DNA from: Excoecaria cochinchinensis
Taxonomy: Eukaryota > Streptophyta > Magnoliopsida > Malpighiales > Euphorbiaceae
Direction: 5' to 3'
Assembly: GCA_947683425.1 (NCBI GenBank)
Contig: CANTUQ010000073.1
Span: 6,854,501-6,918,500, forward strand
DNA: 64,000 bases
Part shown: positions 36,166 through 47,195 of the stretch, piece after piece
How positions within the stretch are numbered: position 1 is the first letter of the stretch
Layout: each line of letters starts with the position of its first letter
Notes under the pieces: generated by a model
What the model was told of the DNA's origin: nothing
Databases searched by the model: none
The model's input: only the letters and a program-made list of their open reading frames with translations
Position numbers and translations under genes: made by a program

Positions 36166-36475
36166 AAAGGCCAAAAACCTTTTTTTATTTAAATCAAATC
36201 TTTAATTAATTACTTTAATTTCCTTTTTAAATATAAATATTTTTTTAATCAAAATTTTGATATATAAAAAAAAACACTTCCTAATAATTTTAATTAAATT
36301 TTTTATATAGATTTTTTTTATAATAATATATATTTATTTGTCTATTTTTTATTTTTTTAAAAAAAAGGGTCTCGACAAGGGAAATATAATCTTCGACACA
36401 TTTGCCTGTGAGCAGGTATTATTTTTATTATTGGATAATTCTGATTTTGGACTGTTTCGGGACCCGGTGTCTACA

Positions 36476-36497
36476 GTTGCCCCCAATTTTGGGGAAC
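36476..36497 (-). promoter_or_regulatory. Polypurine tract of element B
   Basis: Minus strand CCCCAAAATTGGGGGCAAC directly before the 3' LTR start TGTAGACACC. Identical in element C at 43703-43721. Confidence 0.7.
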
Positions 36498-36614
36498 CTG
36501 GAACTTGGATCTCTGGGTGAGCTAAAATTCAGAAAAGAAGGGAAGAGACACATACTGAGGCGGTCACTTTTTCAGACTGGATGATATTATTGGCATGTTA
36601 TCCTTTCTGAGGTG

Positions 36615-37465
36615 GTGCCTCCTGAGAGGTCTTCGGTTGATCGCCCCTTGAGAGGTCTTCGATTAGTTGCCCCCTGAGAGGTCTTCGGCTGATCGCCCCC
36701 TGAGAGGTCTTCGGCTAGTTGGCTGCCCCCTGAGAGGTCTTCAGCTAGTTGCCCCCTGAGAGGTCTTCGGCTAGTTGGTTGCCCCCTTAAAGGTCTTCGG
36801 CTAGTTGCCCCCTAAAAGGTCTTCGGCTAGTTGCCCCCTGAGAGGTCTTCGGCTGTTAGTTCCCTGAGAGGTCTTCAGCTAGTTGGCTGCCCCCTGAGAG
36901 GTCTTCGGTTATTTGGCTGCCCCCTGAGAGGTCTTCGGCTAGTTAGCTACCCCCTGAGAGGTCTTCGGCTAGTTACCCCCTGAGAGGTCTTCGGCTAGTT
37001 GGCTGCCCCCTGAGAGGTCTTCGGCTAGTTACCCCCTGAGAGGTCTTCGGCTAGTTGCCCCTAAGAGGTCTTCGGCTAGTTGGTTGCCCCCTGAGAGGTC
37101 TTCGGTTAGTTGGCTACCCCCTGAGAGGTCTCCGGCTAGTTGGCTGCCCCCTGAGAGGTCTTCGGCTAGTTGCCGCCTGAGAGGTCTTCAGCTAGTTGGC
37201 TGCCCCCTGAGAGGTCTTCGGCTAGTTGCCCCTTAAGAGGTCTTTGACTGGTTGCCCCTTGAGAGGTCTTCGGCTAGTTGGCTGTCCCCTTAGAAGTCTT
37301 CGGTTGATCGCCCCCTGAGAGGTCTTCGGCTAGTTGGTTGTCCCCTGAGAAGTCTTCGGTTGATCGCCCCCTGAGAGGTCTTATGTTCACTGCCCTCAGA
37401 GAGGTCTTCGGATGGTTGCGCCCTGAGAGGTCTTCGATTGATCGCCCCCTGAGAGGTCTTTGGAT
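36615..37465. repeat. 26/30-bp tandem array of element B
   Basis: About 30 head-to-tail units of consensus GCCCCCTGAGAGGTCTTCGG plus CTAGTT; roughly half carry an extra GGCT, making 30-bp units. Spacing between consecutive GAGAGGTC words is 26 or 30 (36676, 36702, 36732). No spacers, so not a CRISPR. Lies just inside the 3' LTR. Confidence 0.95.
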
Positions 37466-38157
37466 GGTAGATTGGTGTTTTGATCAATGTCATCACTCAC
37501 CTTTTGACGGCGTTCGCATCAATTCTCTCTTGTTGCAAGACTTAGAAAGCCAAATATGCAGGAAACATAGTGAATATACACGTGAGATGCATGTGTATAC
37601 AGCAATGCAGGACAAGAATTCGTCTAAGTGGATCTGGGACGAAAGCTGATTCGGTCGCAATGTGCAGAAGAATCGGTGCCCCCTGGAATTGCTTTTGAAT
37701 TTTATGCCTTTGGGGATTATGAGGTTCTCCTCTGATACCTATAGTCATTCTTTTAAGGTAGTGCGTACCTTGTAGATTTTCACACTAGCTTTTTCTAGCG
37801 AAAAATGCGTCCTTTTCGGATTTTCACATAACCCTGTGCCTTATTTTTTACTTGTAATGGACCCAACCCAATCTAGCGACTTTTATTCATTTCATTTTTT
37901 GTATGACAGACTGCCTGTTTCCAGGTTTTCACCCTGCCCTTTGGCCTAACTTTTGTTTAGAGCGCCAAATATGGTTTTCATCTCTAACGGCTTTTTTTTT
38001 TTGCTTTTTCATTTTTTTTATTTTTTTTCATTGAAAGGTAAAGAGCTGTCATTCTAAGTTTGGCTATAAGGGTCTCGAATAGTTAAAGGTCAATCTTAAT
38101 TGATTTTGGGGTACACATTTCAAATTGTTGGGAGGAAAGGGGTCGTACAGTTTGGTT
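37466..38157 (-). other. Element B 3' internal region
   Basis: Homologous to element C at 44865-45420 and 46500-46650 (shared words: AGGTAGTGCGT, GATTTTCACACTAGCTTTT, TTTTCACATAACCCTGTGCC). No conserved ORF; probably 3' untranslated. Confidence 0.65.
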
Positions 38158-38745
38158 TTAATGAGTTATATGTTTCTCGTGAAGGTCCAGAGTTTTATTC
38201 GTCCAACTTCTGATGTAGCTCTCGGAGTTTGATTTTATTTGGCAGCACCATATGCAACCCAAATGTTGTGGATGCAAAGGAATGACTTTCAAAATTCTGT
38301 TTATCGTCATATTGGCACGTGGAAGTAACATGGTCTCAAGAATGTCCTTGTCAATTTTTAGCATGTCATCCTAGGTCCAAGTAAAGGCTCTCTCTTTTCC
38401 CTTTTTTTTAACATTATCTCTCAAAATTATCCTCTCTTCAAGAGTTATATCAAATGCCATCAAGATTTTGTTTGGATCCCCCAAAATTTCGAGGTTAAAT
38501 GGAGTCGTATTAATTGGGTTAATGTCAAAATGAATACATGCATCGTAATCATAGGAAATGAAATCATTAGAAATGTCATACAAATAAGCAAAATTGTTCA
38601 TCAAATTAAAATAACCAATACTGTCATAAAGAGTTCTTGAAATAAAAAGAAATAAAGTATCTAAAAACATAATATTGTCTTCTTCTCCACTCTCAGCAAT
38701 GGATTTACAATCTACCTCCGCCACAGGGATCCCTTCTTCAACCAC
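38158..38745 (-). pseudogene. Element B protease-RT linker remnant
   Basis: MNNFAYLYDISNDFISYDYD and INPINTTPFNLEI match the element A linker (MNDFAYLCDVFHDFIMHDHE, INSTNTTSFNLRT). A TAG at 38371-38373 follows AFTWT. No RT follows; the sequence passes into the non-coding 3' region. This shows that the internal deletion in B removed the protease on one side and RT to integrase on the other. Confidence 0.8.
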
Positions 38746-38788
38746 CTCCTGACGGGTGATAGCGACTTACTCATCTTCCCAAAACTGA

Positions 38789-40246
38789 TCAAACACATGG
38801 CGGGGGAACTCCATTATAGCTTGCCTTCTTCTTCTTCTTCTCTCTCTTCTCAAGGTTGCTGATCTCTTTGGAGTCAATAAGATCCTGGATCTTGCTCCTC
38901 AAAATTCGGCAATGATCTATTAGATGCCCAGTGTGCTGATAGTAGGCGCAGTATTGATCACTTTTATGCCCCAACTGTCTCTGACTAAAGTCCGGCCTGG
39001 GCGATAATGGTTGCAGCTTGCCCTCCTTCATTAGTCTCTCCAACACCCAGGATAGAGGCCGACCCAAATTAGAAAAGTACTGCTGGCCTTGTCCCACTCT
39101 GGTGGCTGAAACCTCGGCTGTCTTACCATTTCTACCATTACTGCTTCCAGCTCCGCCTGATCTGTACCCTAATTAGTTCCCAAAGCCTTTCCCAGTAAAG
39201 TCATTTCGGCTTGCTTTCTTCGCTAGGTAAGCTGCCTCAGCCTCTACAACAATGTCTTTGAGCGACTCCCAATCTCTGAGCCCCTTAAAGATGAGCAAGT
39301 CCCTCAAGTAAGGGTAGGAGTTCATGGTGAATAGCCTGATCTGATCAGCAGTGTCAGCCTTTTGCTTCATCTCCATGACCCTGTTTCTCCACCTAGTGAG
39401 GTATTCGTGGAACAACTCATCACTCTTTTGCTATAGAAGCTCAAGGTCCTTCAGGGTGGCCTCTATTCTAGTGCTGCAGTCGTACTGCTTCATGAATTCA
39501 TCCGTCAAAAGGTCCCGATCCTCCTTGGATCTCCTATCCAACCCGTGATACCAGTCCACTGCCGGATCCACCAAACTGAGGCAGAAATATTCCACCTTTT
39601 GCTTATTGATCAGCCCTGTGCCCTTTATCACTAGGGTGTACTGCTTGATATGTGTGGATGGGTTTGAAATACCATCGAACTTTGGCAGCTCGGGCATCTT
39701 AAACCTTTTGGATAGTAGCTCCTCATCCCCCAAATATTTATCCTCTGGGTTAATTCCCTTCCCAGCCGTCAATAAGCGAGTAATCGCCTCAATTTGCTGC
39801 CTCATTCCTTTCATGGCCTCATCTTCTACCCTGAGTGCTCTTCTCCTCATAGCTTGATGGGCTGTTATCTCCTCAACCTCTTCTTCCATCACGAAATTCT
39901 CATCGGGGTTTGGGACCCTTGCCCTTCTTGGCTCAACGGGCACAGCAGAAGCTTTAGGCTCATTGATAGGTTGGTGAGCAGTATTACCTATAATGGGGGC
40001 CTCTTCGCCCACAGGCAGCTCAACTTGCCCCCGAGGAGGGATTACCGGTGGTTGTGGGGCAACAGGTGGTTGTGCAACAGGAGGAGGAGCAATCCTTTCG
40101 GCCATTGCACCCATCATTTCTAACATCCTCCACTCGAAATCCTCTAATCTCCTGGCAAGGTCTTGAGTGGTTAGAGCTCCGGTCTCTTCTGCCATCAAGG
40201 ATGATTCACTGGTCATTGAAAGTGACTCAGAATCCCAAACAGGCAC
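38789..40246 (-). pseudogene. gag: Element B gag
   Basis: N-terminal part with TQDLARRLEDFEWRMLEMMG and a Pro/Gln-rich stretch, then the capsid core MPELPKFDGISNPSTHIKQY, AVDWYHGLDRRSKED, FHEYLTRWRNRVMEM. The nucleocapsid knuckle reads YCAYYQHTGHLIDHC, where the second ligand (His in A) is Tyr. Stops: TAG at 39431-39433 and TAA at 39173-39175. Otherwise collinear with gag of A from start to knuckle. Confidence 0.88.
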
Positions 40247-40650
40247 TAATTATGGCAATTTAAAGGGCAGGTCTGTCCTCACTAGTCGACCGTCAGAACC
40301 TCTAGTCCATTTGGATGAATCTATGGTGGCTAAAAGATTTAGATTGTTAGAATAAAGTATGGATGACAGGTACAATGCATGATAGTGAGTTGTGTAACAT
40401 TTCGCAATCACATACGAGCAAGTAGATCCTTCCAACCTTGTTACTCCCACACACGAGGTCAAATAGTCTCTTCTTAGGTGGGCTTAACCCATGGGTCAAC
40501 GGGGAACCCAATGGGCGCATATGGTGCATAGTGAAAAACCAGTAACATAACACTCTTGATTTAAAGCACATGCGCATGGGTTTTGGCCATTATATATCTG
40601 GACCTTTCAAACATACTAAAATGAACCTACCGGGGCATGAAAGCCTTTGA
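40247..40650 (-). other. Element B leader, gag-proximal part
   Basis: Homologous to the A leader next to gag. Interrupted at 40651-40655 by insertion of element C and resumed at 52793. Confidence 0.75.
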
Positions 40651-40655
40651 TGAGT
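40651..40655. repeat. Target-site duplication TGAGT of element C, left
   Basis: Identical to 52788-52792. Confidence 0.93.
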
Positions 40656-41793
40656 TGTGACGCGCGCCGAACCTGAAAACCCAGCAAGGGCCCTCGCTTT
40701 GAATCCGCTTTAGGATTCGAGGTATGAAGGTTCGCATCTTTTGATCATGGGCGCCATGAGACATCATCAGTATGTTCCTTCCAATAGAACATTGGGGAGA
40801 ACAACCTAGCCTATTAACGCCTAAAGGCACCTTTGAGGTATTTGGAGTCGCCACCCAATTTGCAAGAAATTGGGAAAAGGTTCACCTCTAACGGTCTAAA
40901 CCAGAGATACGGTATCCGGGACTTCCCTCTTATTTATGCCTTGGTTAATTATAAATGGGTTTTTAATTTCTTAAAATTATACCTCTCATTTCACGCGATC
41001 GATGCATTTTAAATTAAACAACGCATTGCAAGCATCCAAAAAGCGATAAAGGAAAGTAGTAAAAGAAAGCGATAAATGAAAGCAGTAAACACTCAAGCAC
41101 ACAATTACAAGAGAAATAGGGGCAGAATACAACCCCAATAAAAGGAGATTAAAAATATAAATGGGGACGGAATACAATCCCCAAAAATAAATAAAGTTGC
41201 CCCAAAAATAATTACAAGGGCCAAAAAGAAATGAACTTGAATTTAAAACACTCACACAAGATCGAAATAAAAAGACATGCATAAATCGGGACATTATTTT
41301 AGGAACATTGGTTCCTTCGCACTTGTTCGAAACTTAGGAACATTGGTTCCTTCGTATTTATTTAAAGAGGGCTCGAAGAGTCATTTTGATTATTTGAATG
41401 AAAACCGGGATGAGTGATCCCATTTTATTGAAAATTGACTCTTCGTTTTAATCGTGATATTTTTATTGTTAGGCTGAAACAAGGGACATTGTCCCAATTT
41501 TATTAGTAAAAATTTCAATTTAATTATAAAGGTATTTTTGTGACTTTTTATCTCACGCGTGCATAAATAAAATAAATATTTACAAATAAACACGTAACAC
41601 ATAAAGAGAGAGTCGAAAAGATCTCACCAAACCGAAGTGACCCTCCACGCGTTGCGACCTATCCGGGGAGTCGCGGGACGCTCACATAGCTCGACTCAAA
41701 TAAAATCTTATACAAAAATTAACATCAAAAATATTAGTAACGGTTCTAAAGATTAATCAAGTAAAAACGAAATGAATATTAGGCAAGTCAATT

Positions 41794-41796
<3 letters not shown>

Positions 41797-41851
<55 letters not shown>

Positions 41852-41888
41852 GAGGTAAAAAATAACAGTGCCAATATTAATGTTGATG

Positions 41889-41957
<69 letters not shown>

Positions 41958-42154
41958 TTAATACACAACTTAATAATAAAAAATGATTCAGAATACCAAG
42001 TAATAATAATAATAAAACAAAAAGTTAAATAAACAAGTAATAATAATAATAATAATAATAATGCTGATGAGGGCAACGGCATAGTAATAATAATAATAAT
42101 AATAATAATGGTAGCACAATGAACATGGCAGTGGCTCAAATAACACTAATATTC

Positions 42155-42193
<39 letters not shown>

Positions 42194-42206
42194 GAATTTT
42201 AACAGC

Positions 42207-42246
<40 letters not shown>
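41797..42246. repeat. TAA trinucleotide arrays in 3' LTR of C
   Basis: Runs at 41797-41851, 41890-41958, 42039-42062, 42083-42110, 42155-42193 and 42209-42246. Lengths differ from those in the 5' LTR of the same element. Confidence 0.95.
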
Positions 42247-42247
<1 letters not shown>

Positions 42248-43014
42248 GGGCACTGGCGACAAATAAACCAAAAGGAAAACACACAAAGAACAAGTTAATG
42301 ATTAAAAGGAGAATATTAACAGTGTACAAAAACATGGAGAAAATATTAGACAAAAGCATAATATTTGTAGCGAGAAGGGCAAAGATATTCATAATAAAAA
42401 AAGGAAAAAATAATATATAAATAAATAAATGAAATTGGTCCAAGTGTTTACCCTCAGAATTTTTAGATCGGAAATAGGATGTCTCAATCCGTTCCCCCTT
42501 GTCGATTTTTGATGATGATAGTATTCGAAACAAGTGTAAAAATATGTGTTTTAATCAAATTAATTTAAGAAAATATTTTTGGTGGGTTGAATAAGCCAAG
42601 AAAATTAATTTCTCTTACTCAAATCAACCCAAGATTAAATATTTTGTGGTAACAAAACTAAAATTGAGAGGAAAAACTTGAAGATTTTTGAAGAATAAAA
42701 ATTTTTTAGAAGACAAAAATGCTCCCTGGAAAGTGAAATCCTAGAGAGAAAGAGCCTAAGGAATTTTCTATGAAAAATTGCCGTCCTTGAAAATGAGGGG
42801 AAAATCCTCATTTAATCTTGCCTTGGCCAAAAATAGGAAGGGACAAAGTAGCTTTTTATTTTTGTTTAACCCAAAAAAGCATGAAATGGTGAAAGACTGA
42901 AGAAAATCAGACTGAAAAAAAAGCGGAAAAAAGAGAACAGGCGACAGGTCGCGCGGAGAAGGGCACAGCGCGCGCGAAGACAGTCGCGCACCTGCACGCG
43001 AGGGGCAGGTGGTC

Positions 43015-43124
43015 GCGCGGTGGCCAAGTGGCCACCGCGCGGCCACTTTGCCAAAATACAAATGGGGTCGCGTGATGGCAATTGCCATCACGCGACCACA
43101 AATGGGAAAAGTGGCCACTTTTCC
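43015..43124. repeat. Cluster of perfect palindromes in 3' LTR of C
   Basis: Three elements: a 12-bp stem with 2-nt loop (43015-43026/43029-43040), a perfect 30-bp palindrome (43067-43096, centre GGCAATTGCC) and a perfect 20-bp palindrome (43105-43124, centre GTGGCCAC). The last two recur in the 5' LTR at 52131-52160 and 52169-52188; the first does not. Confidence 0.95.
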
Positions 43125-43204
43125 ACGTTTTGTCACATTTTATTAATTTTTTTTTTTATAAAAACCTTTTAAATCCTTTTTTTTTCATCTTTTATATTTT
43201 TATT

Positions 43205-43555
43205 TATTTTTCCTAATTAGACTAATTAATTAACTAATTTAATTCAATCCAATTAATTATCCAACTTAATTTTCTTCTTAGTTTCAATTAAATCAATTAA
43301 TTAATTTAATTTAACTCAATTAAATTAGTTAATTCAATTTCTCTTTTTTTAAATTAAATCAATTAATTTAATTTAATTCAATGAAATCAATTAACTAATT
43401 TAATAACTAATCTCATTTTTTAATTAAATCAATTACTTAATTTATTCAATTAAATTAAAAAAAACTAATTTAATTCCCCTTTTTTAATTAAATTAATTAA
43501 TTAATTAATTCAATTAAATTAAATAACACTTGCCAATAATATTATTTTTGGAATT
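43205..43555. repeat. AATTAA-type low-complexity tract in LTR C
   Basis: Irregular repetition of AATTAATT, TTAATTCAAT and AATTAAATCAATTA words. The same tract is at 52270-52620 in the other LTR. Confidence 0.9.
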
Positions 43556-43702
43556 AAAATTAATAATAATTTTTTTATGATAAAAAAAAGCAAGGGTCTC
43601 GACAAGGGAAGCATCATTTTTGACACATTTGCCTGTGAGTTGGTATCATTTTCATCATCGGGTAATTCTGATATTGGACCGCCTCAGGACCCGGTGTCTA
43701 CA

Positions 43703-43721
43703 GTTGCCCCCAATTTTGGGG
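43703..43721 (-). promoter_or_regulatory. Polypurine tract of element C
   Basis: Minus strand CCCCAAAATTGGGGGCAAC abutting the 3' LTR, identical to that of B. Confidence 0.72.
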
Positions 43722-43919
43722 AACTTAGAACCTGGGTGCCTAAGTGAGCCAAAATTCAGAAAAGAAAGGAAAGAGGCGCGTACCTGAGGCGGCTGTCTTC
43801 CCGGTCATGCCAATGAAGTCGTCCCCTTCGGTTGCCGTGTATACTGAGGGACAATTTTTATCCTTTTGGGTGGTGCGTTGAGTCTGCTCCAGACTTACAA
43901 AACGCGAAGGTGTGTGAGA

Positions 43920-44862
43920 TTTGTCTCCTCAGAGAACTTGGGGAACTGGCCTCCTCAGAGGACCGAGGGATTTTGCCTCCTCAGAGAACTTTGGGATTTT
44001 GCCTCCTCAGAGGACTTGAAGATTTTGCCTCCTCAGAGTGATTTTGCCTCCTCAGAGGACTTCGAGATTTTGCCTCCTCAGAGGACTTTGGAATTTTGCC
44101 TCCTCAGAGGACTTCGAGATTTTGCCTCCTCAGAGGACTTTAGGATTTTGCCTCCTCAGAGGATTTTGCAGAGGATTTTGAGATTTTGTCTCCTCAGAGG
44201 ACTTGAAGATTTTGCCTCCTCAGAGGACTTGAAGATTTTGCCTCCTCAGAGGACTTCAAGATTTTGCCTCCTCAGAGGACTTTAGGATTTTGCCTCCTCA
44301 GAGGATTTTGAGATTTTGCCTCCTCAGAGGACTTGAAGATTTTGCCTCCTCAGAAGACTTGAAGATTTTGCCTCCTCAGAGGACTTCGAGATGTTGCCTC
44401 CTCAGAGGACTTCGAGATGTTGCCTCCTCAGAGGACTTTGGAATCTTGCCTCCTCAGAGGACTTCGAGATTTTACCTCCTTAGAGGACTTCGAGATTTTG
44501 CCTCCTCAGAGGACTTTGAGATGTTACCTCCTCAGAGGACTTCGGGATTTTGCCTCCTCAGAGGACTTTAAGATTTTGCCTCCTCAGAGGATTTTGAGAT
44601 TTTGCCTCCTCAGAGGACTTTAAGATTTTGCCTCCTCAGAGGACTTTGGGATTTTGCCTCCTTAGAGGACTTTAAGATTTTGCCTCCTTAGAGGACTTTG
44701 GGATTTTGCCTCCTCAGAGTACTTTAAGATTTTGCCTCCTCAGAGGACTTTGAGATTTTGCCTCCTCAGAAGACTTTGAGATTTTGCCTCTTCAGAGGAC
44801 TTTGAGATTTTGCCTCCTCAGAGGACTTTGGAGAATTTGCCTCCTCAGAGGACTTTGGTTGA
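43920..44862. repeat. 26-bp tandem array of element C
   Basis: About 36 head-to-tail units of consensus GATTTTGCCTCCTCAGAGGA plus CTTxxx. Because 26 is not a multiple of three, the array is open in all frames and gives a spurious 26-residue peptide repeat. Located just inside the 3' LTR as in B. Confidence 0.96.
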
Positions 44863-46237
44863 TATTTGTTTTGATTGAATCGATGTTTTAATTGATGTTG
44901 TCGCTTGCCCTTTCGCTGACGTTGGCATTAATTCTTTCCTTCTGCAAAATTTAGAAAGCAAATATGCAGGTATAAATGGTGAGCATGCATGTGAGATGCA
45001 TATGTATGCAGGAATGCAGGATAAGAGTTCATCCGAGTGGAATCGGGGGCGTCAGCTGGTTTGGTTATCCGTCGCGGTTGGCTTGATGCCCTCTGAAATT
45101 GCTTTCGAATTTTATGCCTCTAGGGGATTATGAGGTTCTCCTCTAGTACCTGTAGTCATTATTTTAAGGTAGTGCGTCCCTCGTGGATTTTCACACTAGC
45201 TTTTCTTAGCTGGAGATGCGTCCTTGTCGGATTTTCACATAACCCTGTGCCTTATTTTTTGCCTGGAATGGACCCAACCCAATCCAGCGGCTTTTATTTA
45301 TTTCATTTTTTTTTGTAGGGCAGACTGCCTGTCGCCAGGTTTTCACCTTGCCCTTCGGCCTAACTTTTGCTTAGAGCGCCAGTCACGGTTTTCATCTCTA
45401 ACGGCCTTTTTTATTTTTTTTTTTTTTGGAGAGAGAAGTTGGAGTTGTTGCGAAAGGTCTTTCAGGTATGATTGGCATGTGCTTAGTTTTTTATTAGGAA
45501 GGTGCTGTAGGGTTGGCTTCACAGTGGGTAGCAAGGTGAGTTAACTGAAGTGCTTGAATAGCGAGAATGGTAAGGGGTAGCTGGTAGCAATGTGTTGGTT
45601 TTATATCGGACCCAAACGACTTTGAGTGTGCAAGATGCGCTGCCCTGGTTACACTCATACATCTTTGCATAAATGCATATATTTCAATCTAACTTCATAA
45701 CACATGATCACTATTTGGCATTAATTCGAAAAATATGGGACATCATCTAATCTCGGGATAGATCTTGAGAGCATCAAACTCCTGTTATCAATCAGCCCTC
45801 GCGGGTTTTCTTGATTGAATATTTTCTCTTTTTTTTTTTTTTAGCCTTTGCCATGGACCCTCCTTCAGTCCGTCAACGTCAGTTGAATTTCTTTCATCTC
45901 TATTGGCCGGAGAGACCGCTGCTTCCGGGAGTGGTTCCTCTTGATATCAAAGTTTTGGTCTTAGCTCTCGCGCAGACTGGTTGAGGTGATGGGTTCCTTA
46001 TTTGGGGGTTGAATGCGAAGTTTCATGCTTGTCTTTTATTAGCTTTGGCGGTTTGAGCCCTGGAATAGCTGTTCAATGGCTGAGCTAGGGTAACAGGTTG
46101 GGCTTGGATGATTTGGGGTACTTTTATTGGCCTTAGTAGGTCAAGCTTTCGAAATGGTTTTCGTCGGCTGGGATTGGATGGATGGCTCGGGGGTTAGCCC
46201 TTTTTAGTCCTCTTCAGTAGCTAAAAAGAATGGCAAT
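44863..46237. other. Element C 3' internal region with extra sequence not present in B
   Basis: The first 550 bp match B (37470-38030). From about 45550 to 46240 the sequence has no counterpart in B. It contains T-runs (45832-45841) and a plus-strand ATG ORF of 43 codons at 45853 (MDPPSVRQRQLNFFHLYWPE) that may be a captured fragment. Function unknown. Confidence 0.5.
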
Positions 46238-46310
46238 GTGCAGGCATGTGTAGATCAACGGGATTTAAACAAAGCTTGCCCCCAAATAGCATTCCCTTGC
46301 CCCCTATCAA
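46238..46310 (+). pseudogene. Short gypsy RT remnant in opposite orientation inside element C
   Basis: The plus strand reads CVDQRDLNKACPQIAFPCP, clearly the RT motif that in element A reads CVDYRDLNKAIPKDDFPLP. It is followed by T-rich sequence. The rest of element C is on the minus strand, so this piece is inverted or was captured from another element. Confidence 0.75.
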
Positions 46311-47195
46311 TTCTCTCTTTTCTTTACACCCCAATTTTTTTTTTTTACCCCAATTTTTTTTTATTTTTTTTTTTTTTTATTTTTTTTTACCAAATTTTTT
46401 TTTTTTACCCAATTTTTTTTTTCTGACAAGCTTTGCTCAAGTCCTGAAGTTTACACATACGTGCACTTTTCATCTTAACCACTAGGACCATTGTTGTTCA
46501 ATTTGGTCGGGCATTAAATTTTGGTAAGAAATTTGGTTATGAGGGTTTTGGATGGTTAAGGGTCAGTCATAATTGGTTTTGGGGTACACATTTCGAATGG
46601 GTCGAGAGAAAAAGGTGATATGGCTTGGTTCTGATGGGTTGTATATTTCTCATGGTGGTTTTGAGTTTTATTTGTCCGACTTTTGATGTAACTTTCAAGG
46701 TTTGGTTTTATTCAGCGGTACCATATGCGACTTGGATGTTGTGGATGTAAAGGGATGGACTTTAAAATTCTGTTTGCCATCACGTTGGCAAGGGAAGGTA
46801 GCCTGGTCTTCCGAACGTCCTTGTTAATCTTCGACATGTCATACCAGGTCCAGGCAAAGGCTCTCATTTTTTTATTATTATTTTTTATCCTCTCACAATT
46901 ATCCTTTCTTCAAGAGTTACATCAGATGCCATCAAGATTTTATTTGGATTCCCCAAAGTTCCGAGACTAGATGGAGTCGTATTAATTGGGTTAATGTCAA
47001 AATGAATGGATGCATCGTGATCATGAGAAATGAAATCAAAGAAATATCGCATAAACAAAATAGAAATTGTTCAACATGTTACAATAACCGAATTGTCCTA
47101 AAAGAGTTTTGGAATTGAAAAGCAGTAAGCACTAAAAACATGATCTTCTGCTTGTGGCTTTGGGGGAACATGCCGATGAAGCGGGTCAGGCCCAG
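46311..47195. other. Element C region between RT remnant and gag
   Basis: T-rich simple sequence 46326-46425, then 46500-47150, which is homologous to the element B stretch 38040-38640, including the eroded linker (for example TTTGGATTCCCCAAAGTTCCGAG). Heavily mutated; no ORF. Confidence 0.6.

Larger units (their letters stand above)
34154..36475 (-). repeat. 3' LTR of element B, truncated at its inner-left side
   Basis: Starts abruptly at CATGAACATAAATTT, which is internal to the family LTR (compare 53838), and ends with GTGTCTACA at 36475. Holds TAA arrays (34780-35150, 35260-35290) and an island of CCACATGTGG-type palindromes at 35970-36170. Confidence 0.85.
40656..43702 (-). repeat. 3' LTR of element C
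   Basis: 3047 bp; TGTGACGCGC at the left and GTGTCTACA at the right. Contains TAA arrays 41797-42246, a palindrome island 42950-43125, and an AATTAA-rich stretch 43205-43555. Confidence 0.95.

Noticed and set aside
35951..36205. Gly/His-rich ORFs on both strands
   Set aside because: Translations of the CCACATGTGG palindromic island inside LTR B.
36615..37465. CRISPR-like direct repeats
   Set aside because: Units are head-to-tail without unique spacers, and the setting is an LTR retrotransposon in a plant genome.
42768..43136. Arg/Ala-rich ORFs in the LTRs (also 8934-9422 and 51855-52200)
   Set aside because: They cover the GC-rich palindrome islands, change frame between the two LTRs of C, and have no relatives beyond the LTR.
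40656..43702. Reading LTR 40656-43702 as the 5' LTR of element B in a tandem LTR-internal-LTR-internal-LTR array
   Set aside because: The TGAGT TSD flanks 40656-52787, and the B leader, PBS and a B-type LTR resume at 52793-54139, so C is nested and not in tandem.
43866..44623. ORFs with a regular 26-residue peptide repeat (LLRGLxDFASSED)
   Set aside because: Three copies of the 26-bp unit make 78 bp, so any stop-free unit gives such a repeat in all frames. No start context, domain or conservation.
46238..46485. Phe-rich plus-strand ORF after the RT fragment
   Set aside because: Only the first 20 or so residues are a real RT remnant; the rest is a T-run translation.
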